From Adineta ricciae (lineage: Eukaryota; Rotifera; Eurotatoria; Adinetida; Adinetidae), in NCBI GenBank assembly GCA_905250025.1, contig CAJNOJ010000009.1, positions 682,001-746,000 of the forward strand: 64,000 nt of DNA, given 5' to 3'. The notes under the pieces are model-generated. The model was not told where the DNA came from. It saw nothing but the letters and a program-made list of their open reading frames with translations, and made no database searches. Both the position numbers and the translations under genes were made by a program. Shown piece after piece: positions 41,401 to 53,508 of the stretch. Each line of letters opens with the position of its first letter. Position 1 is the first letter of the stretch.

Positions 41401-41753
41401 TACATTTAACTCTAAAGTGAGCATTTGAAACGTGAATTTCATTGATCCATGAATCTTGCTAGGAACGTGCTCTTCAACAACGCATCAACGAACTTGAACA
41501 ACAAATATCCAAACTTCGACTTGATTGTACTCAGATCAAACGAGACAAAGATGATGCTGAACGACGTTATACATCTCAATTAAGTGAATTACGTGATAAA
41601 CTTGAACAATCAAATAATAATAATCGTTCCATACAAAGTTACGTGGATTCCTTGAAAACAACATATGCTACTGTGTTCAACGATAACTTTCCAGCGTCCT
41701 TAACAGGAACCCCTTTCTCACGATATACCTCAACACCTAGTGTATTCCCATAA
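38459..41753 (+). CDS. ODF2: Outer dense fibre protein 2 / cenexin (centriole appendage scaffold)
   Basis: A multi-exon gene of about 800 aa. The start MQTITPVDLHIDNDW resembles the family N-terminus. A basic Ser/Pro region (RSRSPSPTREPW then VPPPGRTTKG) precedes almost continuous coiled coil: EIQTYEKRIQGLVEGVEILKE, LYQQRNQLLHLIEQFEHSNR, HLQRELYAKEGEINRL. The C-terminus is very close to animal ODF2: KRDKDDAERRYTSQLSEL, RDKLEQSNNNNRSIQSYV, DSLKTTYATVF. The protein organises distal and subdistal appendages of mother centrioles and ciliary/sperm outer fibres. One intron (39556-40040) is 485 bp, the others near 50 bp. An AG directly before the start codon suggests a 5'UTR intron. Confidence 0.88.
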
Positions 41754-42533
41754 AAAATATGTATATGCGATTCTCAACGATGTTTACTCCAGATCTGTTT
41801 CTGCATGCACAATGGAATACGATAGGAAATTCAGACAGTTAACATATGTGTATGTCTAAGATTATTTGTGATCGAATAATTCGAGTTCGTTTTTTGTTTC
41901 TTCGTTTCTATGTATTCATTTTATAGGATGTAGTCAAGATCTTTTTTTTTATTTGTCATAGAGTAGATTGTTTGAACAAGTATACATAACTTTTTCACAA
42001 TAATATACGATAAAACTAACTTTTTATAATTCAGCTTCCTTCCACGTCACCAAATAATCTCTAAATAATTATTTGCCTAGTCATCTTGACTGAAATTGAT
42101 AGACCTATCCAGCATGCCCGCTCTGTATATATCTCACATATTTGTTCTTAGTCAGTCGAACTGAATCAATTAAGAATGAATGTCAGGTAACTCTGACTAA
42201 TCTCGTGCTTCATTACTTTCTTTCAGAAAACAATCCCGTCGCAAATAGGTTAAGCTACTTGTACACGCATCCGATTAGTGACTTGGCCTTGCTTTTAATA
42301 GCAGCAATGCAATTACAGATACAATCGAAAATGATTACGAAACCCCGAATAGGTCAAAGTACTTGTAAACACTCGAGAATCAAAATATGAGAGTAACTTT
42401 TATTTGTCAACTTCATATATTTAATCAGCTGTTTTGCTTCTCATAGCGGTATGTATCAGTACAAAAACAGTATGTTTCATCATTCTGGACGTGTGATTTA
42501 CCTGAAACTACAAAGTCTATATGATCCACAATC
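41754..42533. other. Intergenic spacer, 780 bp
   Basis: ODF2 3'UTR and upstream region of the secreted protein. An 82-codon plus ORF near 42142 has no supporting signal. Confidence 0.4.
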
Positions 42534-43610
42534 ATGCAATATATAACTTTCTTTATTTCACTTGTTAATCTATTGGAAATTCCATTTTCAACAGCTGCAT
42601 GCTATGGGCCTTATGTAACTGCGTCAAGTATTGAAGCATTACATGAAGATATACATCTCGTTCAACCATTGCCTGTTGATTGTGGTAGATTATCGTGCGA
42701 CTTCTATTTAAGTTCAAGCTCAGCGTTAGGTTCACATGGGCCACTAAGGTAATTTGGTGACGATTGTCAGCAGAAATCTAATCTCTTTGACGAATTTAGT
42801 GCATATGGTCCACTTGGAATGGTTGGGCCTGTTGGTCATAACACATGGAATCCAACAGCATGGCGACCAGATTCAGCGCACATAATCGAGTGGATGACTT
42901 CGAACATGTTATTTGGTCTTGAGAACAATCCGCTATCATCAGCAGGTCCTCTGTCATCAGAGTCATATCATGAAACACTTCCATCAATAAATGACTTCGG
43001 CAAACATTTACAGGCATTGGGATTATGGGGAGTTTTAGGGCCACTTGGACCTCTTGGCACTCTTGGGCCACTAGGTCCTCTCGGACCCACTGGACCATAC
43101 AATACAATGAATTTGGAAGGACATCATAGTGTTTCGGTACACTTGGCTGCTACTGAAATTCATAATTTTGATTTAGTTGAAGTTCTTGACGAATCACGTG
43201 TTCACGAATCATTAGATTGCTCATTTATGATCTTAGGTACAATCAGCTTTCATCGTGAAACGGATAGCTATTTCTTCAATTGTGCTCCCAATCAATTTGT
43301 GACGATTGTTCTTGTGCCTGAACATAGTCTTGATTATTTCAATATGTCTCTTTATTCTAATGGTAGTTCTTCTGAACATATTGCATCAAGTGATTCAATG
43401 AAATACATTAATTTTATTCAATTGGGCTTGATGAAAAATACCAACGGATCGTTTCGTATCGATGTCAGTTTACATGAAATGCATCAGTTTATTTTGGCAC
43501 ACTCGTATCGATTGATTGTCACTGGCTCGCACGACTTACTTGATTTGGATAAAGAAGAAAATAACATCCGAGGACCACATATTATCAGTTGCTCTAAAGA
43601 TGAAATCTAA
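42534..43610 (+). CDS. Secreted protein with collagen-like GPL triplets
   Basis: Exons 42534-42748 and 42800-43610 (51 bp intron) join in phase to 341 aa. A signal peptide (MQYITFFISLVNLLEIPFSTAA) leads to a short Cys-containing segment, then Gly-Pro-Leu-rich sequence (GSHGPLSAYGPLGMVGP). A seven-triplet Gly-X-Y run follows at about residues 135-155. The C-terminal domain of about 180 aa contains SYFFNCAPNQFVTIVLVPE and FNMSLYSNGSS and looks like an all-beta domain, faintly like bacterial pre-peptidase C-terminal domains. There is no transmembrane helix. It could be a cuticle, matrix or egg-shell component. The family is not recognised. Confidence 0.7.
43038..43100 (+). repeat. Seven in-frame Gly-X-Y triplets
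   Basis: 63 bp encode GPL GPL GTL GPL GPL GPT GPY, Gly at every third residue as in collagen. Leu at Y is unusual for a stable triple helix. Confidence 0.9.
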
Positions 43611-43631
43611 ACTACTTTTTATATGAAACAA

Positions 43632-43637
43632 AATAAA
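43632..43637 (+). terminator. Poly(A) signal of the secreted GPL protein
   Basis: AATAAA 21 bp after the stop codon. Confidence 0.6.
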
Positions 43638-43790
43638 GTCTATCGAAAGACGATCATAAATCAAATGTGAAATTTGTAGACATCATCAGTACATTGGAAC
43701 GTGTCTATAATGCGACGATTGACTCGAAGAAATTTATTATTTGCAAATAGAAACTAATTACACAGATACGGTCAAAGTCTTTTTCTTTGT

Positions 43791-44176
43791 CTACTTATGC
43801 TTCTTATGACCTTGCGGTGGATGACAACCATGTGGTCCACCAATAAAACCGTCTCTGTTGATGTCAATATGGGTTGCTCGTTCGATTTTACCAACTAATC
43901 CTACATAGAAAAGAGATGGTTTAGTGAATGTTAGTTGGAATTAAATATGTTTTGTTTACCTCCGCCAGCTGGTGGTCGATGAGCACCGACAATTCCATCG
44001 CGATTAAAATCGATATGGGTTTTCTTTTCGATGCTATCCGTCAAGCCAGGACCACCAATTCGGCCGTCTCTATTCAAATCTAAACCAACCTTCTCTTCGA
44101 TTTTATTCACAATAAAGCCTATAAGAAATCCCACCGTCAATGATCTGTTTATTTAAAATTCTCACCACTTACTCAT
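43791..44176 (-). CDS. 90-aa protein of three DxNRDGxIGG calcium-loop repeats
   Basis: Exons 44173-44176, 43960-44118 and 43791-43900 (introns of 54 and 59 bp) join in phase to 90 aa. Only four coding bases (ATG A) lie in exon 1. Three repeats follow the pattern [K/S]IExxxxxDxNRDGxI/VG: KIEEKVGLDLNRDGRIGG, SIEKKTHIDFNRDGIVGA, KIERATHIDINRDGFIGG. Each holds a D-x-N-x-D-G-x-I loop like an EF-hand or dockerin loop, but without flanking EF helices of normal length. The tail is His/Lys-rich (HPPQGHKKHK). There is no signal peptide. Ca2+ binding is inferred. The promoter immediately upstream has a TATA box and a palindrome. Confidence 0.75.
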
Positions 44177-44236
44177 CCTGTCTTTTGATGTTCGAATTAA
44201 CTTTGTGTATGTTTCGTGAAAATCGTTTCTCCTCAC

Positions 44237-44263
44237 TTTTATACTCCGACGTAAGTTACGTCG
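44237..44263 (-). promoter_or_regulatory. TATA box plus 17 bp perfect palindrome (bZIP-like)
   Basis: On the minus strand TATAAAA occupies 44243-44237, 61 bp before the start codon of the 90-aa protein. Directly upstream, 44263-44247 is CGACGTAACTTACGTCG, a perfect inverted repeat around one central base with two ACGT cores. Each half resembles CREB/ATF or C/EBP-type bZIP half-sites. The geometry (palindrome, 3 bp, TATA) is that of a strong inducible core promoter. Confidence 0.7.
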
Positions 44264-44298
44264 TTGTATTGAATGAATAAATCACTCGTCATTATACA

Positions 44299-44318
44299 GA
44301 GAGAGAGAGAGAGAGAGA
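44299..44318. repeat. GA dinucleotide microsatellite
   Basis: About ten GA units, 35 bp upstream of the palindrome of the 90-aa gene. GA tracts can bind GAGA-type factors; that is not shown here. Confidence 0.8.
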
Positions 44319-44739
44319 AAAAGATAGCCCATGAATCATATAGTTCGATCGAAGCGAGGCAAACAAATCGAACGACGCAAAAGCAACGACGCACATATTA
44401 TTTCGACCCTAGAATCGGCTAATTGTAATTTTTTGATTTTTCAATATCATCTTTTTTTTTCTTGAATAAAAACAGCAAATCACAGATTAAAAAACTGTCA
44501 ATTGACCATACTTTGGTAGGTCTTCATATGCATATGTATATAAGAAAAGAATAAAAACATACAACACTTATCAATAAGAGACAGGCAAAGAAAAAGCAAC
44601 AAACAGTGAGAAGAAAATTCAGAAAAAAATGCGGATAAATTGCTTCGTTGTCTCATTCTTCATAAAAATGGTTCGTCAGGAGCATTGCAGTCTTTCAATA
44701 AAAAACATATCTGAGAAAACTTTGCTTTCTGTTTCACAT
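44319..44739. other. Spacer between 90-aa gene promoter and Dicer 3' end
   Basis: About 420 bp of AT-rich DNA. It presumably holds the Dicer 3'UTR; no ORF is supported. Confidence 0.4.
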
Positions 44740-47700
44740 TTAATCCAAACGGCGTAGATTCTTCAAAGCGCATTTTGCTGCTGCATTCTTTGCGATACGA
44801 TAATTTCGTCCGACACCTTTAAAACGTCCCTTACTGATAATTTCCACGGTTACGCGTATTCGACCGTCAAGTAATCGTTCAGGCTTTTCGAATTTCACTG
44901 TTTCCGGTTCTAATTCAAGCAATTCGCGTATTGGTGACTTCGGAACTTTCGTCGTAAACTTTTCTATGAAAGGTTTTAACATTCGATAGTAGATCTTCCA
45001 TACTGTATTGAATGATTTATTCGAATCGAGAAAAATGGCACCGGCAACTGATTCAAATATATCACCAAGACATTTGGGCACTTCTGTTTCTTCCCATTCG
45101 TCAGGCTCATTGATTGTCGTGTCATCGTCTTGTTCTTCATGGGAATTCGATAGATGTTCATCATCTAAGGATGATGATGTCATAGCATGACTGTACGTAT
45201 CTTTGTTATTCGATGCAGATGATGTTAAGAAATCGTAATAAAAGAACTCATCATTCTCATCGTCGTCGTCACCTAAATTGCATTCATCGAAGCCACACCA
45301 TGATGACTTGTCCTTTTGTGCCTGAACAAACTTATCGATTAATGAAAATAATTCATTGGAATGGCAACGGAAGTATTTATGAAAGTCGTATTTAACGGCG
45401 ATATATGCAAAGATGTTATTATTGACTAGCGCGGAGCGAAGATCTGTTAATTCACCAGGTGAGTGTCGTTTAGGATGCTAGACGTGAAGAAACAACATGT
45501 CAGTCAGTAAATCAGTAGAGTATCACACTTACTTCGTATAAGTAACGAGTTATGACATAGTCAAGAACAGCGTCGCCAAGAAATTCTAAGCGTTGATAAC
45601 AATCTGTAATTGTATTGTAAGAATAGGATGCATGAGTGAAGGCTTGAATGAGATAAGCACGTTGATGAAAGCGGTAGCCAATTAGCTTTTCAAATCGATC
45701 AAAGTCATACGATTGAATGGTCGATAGAACTGATGGGTTGGTGTAATCAACTGGCGAAGGCAATGGAGGAAGTTCACCGGTCATTTCCGTTCCATCCTCT
45801 AAAAACAGATGAGGGTCACAGTGTTTCATAAAGAATATATCAGTACAAACCGAGACGAAGCCTAGGAAATATTCGAACACCAAGCCATGCCATAAATCGC
45901 AACGCTGCCTTCGGACCGCTGGCGATAAGATAAGCACCAATCAATGCTTCAACTGCATCCGCAATACTTTTATCTGAGATTAAATGCTGGGTGCGTCGGT
46001 CGTACGATGGCGTCCACTGTTGTTCATTAATTGATGTTGTTGTTGGAAATATCGGTTTCGTCAGATTATTTAAAATTGTATTGAATGGCGTAGGAGCAAC
46101 TGGCGATGATGATGATGATTGTGGATTTAATTTCGCTAATCTTCGTTGTTCACGGCGTTCTTGTAATTCAATCCAGTCGACATTTGTTGTTGATTCAGAC
46201 TTTGTCCATAATTCGACGCCTGAACTTGATAGCAAGCCATACTCAGTCGGCGACCCTGATGTAAACAGAGGCCTAGAAAAAGAACATGAATAGAAAAGGT
46301 AAAGTTTCTTCGAAAAAAGACACTTACGGAACCCAGTTTTCGAACGGTTCAAATTTTGTACTGATGAGGTATTCACCTATTCCTTTTCGTTTGCCGAGTT
46401 TGTATAAATTGTAATTGGAAACGATTTTCGAACGAAAGAAACTTAGTTTGCCTTCATGAACTTGTGTATACGTACAATAGATATAGACTGTGACTGCTTG
46501 TTTGAGAAACGAATCTCCAACGGTTTCCAAACGTTCGAGATCGAATCCATCACCTGCATTCGATAATGTCAGCGCTTGTAAGAGTAATGCTGGCGATGGA
46601 CCAGGATGAGACTCAGGGAGATATTCAAAATCTAGATTGATGTTCAATGGTTCGGAGAAATCGTCGATAATACCACTATCGTAGCCATTTTCGACGAAAA
46701 TAATCTCTGATTGGGTTGATGGAAGAGGCATTGATGATTGAACTGGTTCGTGCTGTTGCTGTTGCAATGGTGGCGGCGGTTCCTCATTCTCATCGTCATG
46801 TATAACATCTTCGATGTTTAGTAGTCGTTTGACAAATGGCGTAGGTTCAAAATGAATCACCGAAGGCGAAACAGTGACTGGTGGGCATGGAACATGAGTG
46901 GGTTCTTCGATCTGTACATTTGTCAAATAATTGGATTTCTCTTCGACCAAGTTCTTCGAATTAGTTGTTGGTGTATCCAACGAAGAGAATACGTCGACTT
47001 CTTCTGATTTACAGGGATCAGTAGTTGGCTGAGTGCTAGCCATAAGTTTCGAAAGAAACTTTTTCGATTTGGTTTTTAAATCTTCATGCAAACGTGGTAA
47101 ATCAATATGATAATTAGTCACCTTGGTGTCAGTGCTAAGTTTCTTCTCCTGTTTCTTATTAGTTGATGATAATGAAGGGCCAGTTGGCTTCTTCTCTTCA
47201 TCATCGTATTCTTCATCCTCCTCCTCCTCATCATCGTCTAACGAAGATGATTCATTCAATTGTTTCTTTGGAGTTGTTGACCATGCTGGAATGAAATGGA
47301 AAAGATATATCAAGATTTGATTACCGAATGGAGACACTGAACTCACTTGACGTCGACTGATTATTATTTTGCAATGGGGCGGACGCAAAAGTAGGAGCAG
47401 AAGTACTATGAGGAAGATCATCCTCTTCGTCATCATCGAGATCGATGTCGTCATCAAAATCACCATCTTCGAACTAGGTTTTTTCCAAAAATATCATCTG
47501 AATTATGGAATTTAAGGAAATGACTTACATCTGCAGCATTGATCATGATACATCGATCTTTTGCTTCAAGCCATGCAGAATCGTCTGTAGAAACAAACAA
47601 AATTCTATGTTTATTCGTTCCTACCAAAGTCTTACTTGTCCAACTATGAATGTCATTTTCATTCCAAACACTGATTTCAAAATTCCAATTGGGATCTATC

Positions 47701-50700
47701 GGTTCATCGGTGAAAAATGCATCGTTATTATCCAATAGAGCTGAAAACTGCGCTTCTTTCTTTTCGTCCCAATCGAACGTTAACCTATCAAATTGACCAT
47801 CTTCCGGCGCCCAAGCAGCTCCCACACCTGTTTCTAACGCCACTGTTCGTCTCAATTGTTCTACTAAGATCAAACAATTGATGCGGTAGAGCATACTCGG
47901 TAGCGCGATGATTCCTTGCCATAACTGTGCGTTAACTGGATGAATAATCACCAATTCGGGGATTAAGAAAACGCCCTGATGGTGGTGATGATGTGATGTT
48001 CCATTGGTTTTCGTATGCTGATTGGGCCGATTGGTGTTTCGATTGTTTGATGCTGTACTTGATTTCATCATTTTGAAATTCATGTACCGTGGGATCAGCT
48101 GATTGAGACGATGAGACGTATGTGAAACGCATAACAATGGTTGACTTTTATTCGTTAGACGCAATTCGTATTTAATTTCATAGTAAGACGAGAATGTATC
48201 ATAGATCGTTGATATCGATGGAAATGGTGAGAGCGGGTTTTTGTTCGTATCAATCGAATTCACTATATAGTACTGCGGTTGTGTGGAACGACGATACGAT
48301 GGTAAAACAATACATGTTTGATTGAAATCATCGGCATTGAACACGTAGGGGTTGTCTGGTGTGTATTTTTGTAAATACATCGATTGAATGAAAGAAATAA
48401 TATCTTTTGTTAATTTCCAATCGATAGAATATGAGCCCGAGGAGTCTTTTTTCAATAAAATGATAATGAGATGAGATTGTGATTGTTCAGGATTGAAGTT
48501 CACTAATGGACGGTCAAAACCGAGTATGGAAGAAAATAAATAATAGTGAACTGTTTGTAACATGCGGTACTCGTCGGATGTGAAGCGAACGTTTTTCATA
48601 ATTCTATCGAGATTATAAGTTTCTTCGCCGGCACGAGAAAATAATGAAAATGCTGGAATCTAAAGAGACAAAGCGTATATTCAGTCAAACACTAAATTCT
48701 TTGATTGCATTTTACTTCGAGAAGGTAATTTGCAGAGAGAACACCAATTCGATTTGAATTTGATTGGTTTGTATAGGTGTTTGTTAGCTTCTGTTGTTCA
48801 TTGTGTTGAGTCAATGGCGTTGTCAATCCTCCATTGATACAATAGACAAAGAATTCAGATGACTTCTCAGTTGAGAGTGGTTCCGGCGCGATCTAATCAG
48901 TTCGAATATAGGATTTTCATGGAGAGCAGTCAGCGAGAAAAGACGTACGGCTTTATTGTAAAGTTGTTTACGCTGAACAGAACCTGGCTTGGGATTCGGA
49001 TCAACATACGAACCCCATTCAGCGATATCTTCGTCATCAATAATCGAATGACGAAGATAAAATTGTTCACGAGTTTCGGGCAATAGATGTTCATTTAGTT
49101 CACCTACATATTAAGATGAAAATCAATTCAGTTCAACGAAAACAAACTAGATTTCAATTGCCTACCGGCTTGCAAAAGATGTTCACATAGACGTTTGGCC
49201 GTAGAGAGTTTTGCTTGTCGTACTGTTGAGCGTATTGGGCCCTAGAAAAAAAAAGCCAACAGCAGTTCAGATAGAACGGAGAATGGATAGTTTTTAAACG
49301 TACGGTAATCGTCGTTCTAGCTGGTGAGTTGACAGGCAAGGAAAGAATGCATTGGTATTGGTTCTCATCGTATTTCTTGATTTTACACGATGGAACCAAT
49401 GTTGTCAGTGCATCACACGGAAGTCGAGCACAATATCTTCGAAGAGGACAGTTCAAAATGAAGCTGAAAAGAAAGGTGTTTGAAAAAGGAAAATACCTGT
49501 TGATAACTTCGATGGCATTGGGTGATCGCTCTCGATCGATGTTGCTCGATGGGAGTGGATTATTGATTTCATGAAATTCTTTCATTAGAACCTGAAATCA
49601 AATGAAATGGCATTAACAGTTGCAAGACAAATAGGATTTCGAATTACATACTTGTTCGATACCTTTAAATGAATTGAGATTAGTTAAGAACGTATCATAC
49701 TCTTCTTGTTCAGCAAGCATAAAGAAATGCGGCGTTTGTGCTCGTGCTTTGCCCTACACAAAAATTCAACGATAGATTTTCAATATCAACAAAAAGAAAA
49801 TATCGAAACTCATTTACTTTTGATTGCACGTAAGATCGATAATTTGTTGGTACATTAAATCGAATAACTAAATTGCAATCAGGAATATCTTTCAATTCTT
49901 CGAGAGAACTTAACGCAACGATAACATTATTTTCCCCAAGACGAAATTTGCGCATCACTTCTTCCTATGAACGAAAGCATTGAGCACGTCTTACTCCTCC
50001 TATTCCAAACAGAAATCCTACTTGTTTGCGACTGTCCATCGGTTGAATATGCTGACTAGTCGATGGATCATCCGTCGGTTGCATAGTGGAATATCCGACT
50101 AGAAAGTTAGGTCGAATAAATGAATACTCATCAGCAAAACGTTTTGCAGCATCTTTTAATATTGCATTTAAAACAGCGGTTTCCTGTTTGCGATCAACGA
50201 ATATGAGTGCGGACCATCGACGATTTGATGTATTGGTCGCATCTGCTTGAAAGCGTTTTAGAATATCAAACAATGAACGTAACTTTGGTGTTGTATACTG
50301 TTCAATCAGTGTCTGCGAATTTAATGCTTCCAGTGCAGTTTTGATTCGCGATCGCCAAAGACGAAGTAATGTACAAATCCAATCAAGAAATAGCGAATAC
50401 GCACGTGGCGATGAAAGTGACAATTGAGATGTTGCGGAAGTCGAAAAGGCCGAAATAGATGAGACAGAACTTTGTTCAACAGCAATACTTGAAAGACGTT
50501 CTAATTGAGTAATAATTGGTAATGACGAACGAAGCAATGCCCAAATGCCTAATTTATCCACGAGACGTAAACATTCAGTCAGCACTTGTCGAGGAATCGT
50601 CAACGGTGATGAATTCTCGTCGGAATGAATCGAAGAAGACACTACCGGTGCTTCTAATTTATTGATATATTCAAGAGCGGCTTGAAGTTCCTACAATCAC

Positions 50701-51874
50701 GAATTGTGCGGCAGTCAAATAGAAAGAATTTGCTCACCTGAATGATTTCTTTGGAAATCTCCGGCTGTTGGTGATTGCCCTTTTCACACACAACAATCGT
50801 TTCCCTTGGTATTTTCGATACTCGGTTGGTTGGACGAGAAATCAGATCAGTTGCTGTAAAAACCGTTGAGCTGTTCAAAAGATGACAATGACGAATGTAT
50901 TCATGGCACATTTAACGGTTCAAAAATATCCTCACCAAAAGAATTGATGTAAGTTCTCGATGCGTTCTTCCAACTGAATCGAAGTACAATGCGTTTTGAG
51001 CAATGCCACCGTAATGGAAAAGAGTCGAGGTAACTGATTCTTTGTTTCATTTCTCTCCCAAAGTGTTTTATACTGTCGTAGAATTGAACCATAGGCATGA
51101 TCGCGAATAGCTTGATGACATTCGTCAAGAATCAATAGTTTGATATGTGAAAATTCTAAATCATGAAATAACTAAGTGCGAAACAAGTATAGCAATTCGA
51201 CGAGTCACTCACCTATATAATTTCGATTTAATAATTCGTGGAAGACAGCCGGATGCATAACAAATACGTTCCGTATTTGCATTTCTTGTAACCATTGATC
51301 TTTTTTCCAGAGTAGTACACCATGTTCAATACCAAATGAACCGACATCGACTGGCAAATGGCGATGAATCATTTCGGCCAGTGCGACCGGATCTTGTTCT
51401 GAGTAGTAAGTACAAAATTAGTCGATTAAACTCTTTCAACATGGAATACTATACCCATTGTTAAACAAATGATACGTTGACCGCCTTCGTCAAATTTTCG
51501 TTGAATGCCGTAGGAATATTCTCGTATAACATTAATGATAAGAAAATTCTTCGATGTGTTACTATGCAAACAGGCAACTGTATTTTCATGTTTGACTTTA
51601 TCGAGAATTTCAACCTAAAGAGACCAAACGATACTCAAACCATTTCGAAACTTTAATTGTTCACAGAAAAGAAACAATGTTCATAACAACGATAACATCT
51701 CTTTCGTTCTCTGTCTGTCACCCTCAAGTATGAAATTGACTTACTTCATATTTCGGTAAAGTAAAACTTTCCGATGGCACATCATCTATCCATGGTGTAT
51801 TTCGTATAGTTCGTCGTCCACTTGCTGCCAATAGATAAGTTTTCACTTTGTCTATGTGATTCGCTGATGACATT
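44740..51874 (-). CDS. DICER1: Dicer ribonuclease with degenerate helicase ATP site
   Basis: A multi-exon gene of about 2,000 aa. N-terminal helicase: motif I, normally TGSGKT, reads SNTSKN (about 51541-51578). Motif II DECH is intact ([11 protein letters not shown]). Lobe 2 has [13 protein letters not shown] and [15 protein letters not shown], then GKARA where relatives have GRARA. The dimerisation domain ([22 protein letters not shown]) and platform/PAZ ([21 protein letters not shown]) follow. RNase IIIa has [12 protein letters not shown] and [11 protein letters not shown]. RNase IIIb has [13 protein letters not shown] and [14 protein letters not shown] dsRNA-binding domain ends at KNLRRLD. 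Catalytic Glu/Asp residues are present in both RNase III domains, so it should cut dsRNA or pre-miRNA. ATP-dependent processing is doubtful. Confidence 0.93.
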
Positions 51875-52097
51875 AGATTACACTCCAAGATAGTATGTTA
51901 TGTATGTATATGTATGTATCTGTATATTCAAACTAGAAGCAAGATAGAAAATGAAGAAAAAAAAAACAACAATAATAACATTCTAGTTCCTTCCAATTCA
52001 ATTTTCTTTTAAAGAGGAAAAAAGAAAAAAATTCAAATGCTCATATAAGAATTTATACACAGAAAGAAGAAAAAAAAAGTCGATTTCGTTTTAGCAA

Positions 52098-53508
52098 TTA
52101 AAAGTTTGATGGTGATTGATCATTGGTGAAGTTGCTTGCTGATGATGGAATGGCAAATATCTCATTCGGAATATCTTGTTGATGAACATGAACTGTCGTT
52201 GGCGGTGGTGGTGGCGCTGGTGCTGGATGTGAAGGTGGATAATGATGATGATAATGTGAAGAACTAGTTGTTGACGCTGGTTCGTAATTAAGAATTTCTC
52301 GATGCGCTTCGCGAATGTATTGGCTTTGCTTATAGTAGATTTTCGAAGTGCCTTTTAAGACAATAAAGGCAATACCACCCTATGAGAAGAACCATCACTT
52401 TTTTGTTTAAAATGTACTCAATTGACATACTAAGAGAGTGCGTTGAAAGTTTGAATGGACGCGTTGGAACAGGAATTTACCAAAGATTGTTGCAATAGTT
52501 GGTAAGATGAGACCGCCACAAATAAGTCTAGTTAAAGATGCGGGATTTGAATTGCCATTACGTTCAGTTGGTACACGGGGTAAATAGGATGTGCGATCTA
52601 AAATAGTATAAAAGAGATGACGTTTCATCGAAATTCTATTGACCGTTTGTTTACCGTTGGGAAACAAATAGTTCATTAACGGTAATTTTGCTGAATGTTT
52701 ACGCCAGAATTTCAAGACCGCTTCTTCCCAGCGTATCATTCGACCAAGAATTAACACAATGGGAATTGTTGGCAAGCCAATAAGAAGAAAAAGTGGATCT
52801 GCTTTTTCCATCACACTCAAACCTTCCTTATGTCCAAGAATCTAAAATGATATGGAATTCGTTCTTTGTAAAATTATTTTCTTCTTCGGTTTTGACCAAC
52901 CTGCATGATTGTTACTGCTCCATAGGTCACTGCTGTCCAATAAACAGATCCAACGAGAATACCACCGGCAAGAAACGGACAAAAACGATTTAAAATGCGC
53001 TCTATCAAATCAAGTGTGTAAACCATTGGACCTGGATACAGCAAACATCATTCTCATTGGACATCATCTTCATTGGTTTTCACTCTATAGCTTACCTTGT
53101 TTCGGATATACAATAATATACTCTGCATTACACTGTGGACACGACACTTTTACTAAACAAAGGAGAAAATATTTCCTTTGAACGCCGGAATGACTCACCA
53201 CCACTCGATCCTTGTTGTTTCTCGTCTACCCATCTTTGAAGGCATTCTTGATGAACCCATTTTGCTGTCCCACGGCAACGACATGGCGATACCCAACAAG
53301 CCGAATAGTCATCTTCGTCCGTAGCAAAGCATACCCAACAATGTTTTCCTGGCAAAGCATTACGTGCTTGGGTATTATTTGAGAGTGAATTTCGGTGTCC
53401 ATTCGGTGGTGGCGGCGGAGTTTGGGGAACAAATGAATGATTTGTCGTCGGTACTACAGGTATACTCATGGGTTGATTCGATAAATAAGGTAATGAAGAC
53501 GGATTCAT
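52098..53508 (-). CDS. MARCHF5: Mitochondrial E3 ubiquitin ligase MARCHF5
   Basis: A multi-exon gene of about 380 aa. A Pro/Asn-rich N-terminal extension of about 50 aa precedes the RING-CH finger (KHCWVCFATDEDDYSACW, VSPCRCRGTAKWVHQECLQRW, then SCPQC). Four hydrophobic segments follow, with GSVYWTAVTYGAVTIMQ and MEKADPLFLLIGLPTIPIVLILGRMIRWEE in order as in animal MARCHF5. The C-terminus is long and His/Pro/Ser-rich (YHHHYPPSHPAPAPPPPP), absent from the vertebrate protein. The enzyme sits in the mitochondrial outer membrane and ubiquitinates fission and quality-control factors. Confidence 0.92.

Noticed and set aside
42796..43107. Minus-strand ORF of 103 codons
   Set aside because: Antisense of the GPL-rich exon of the secreted protein.
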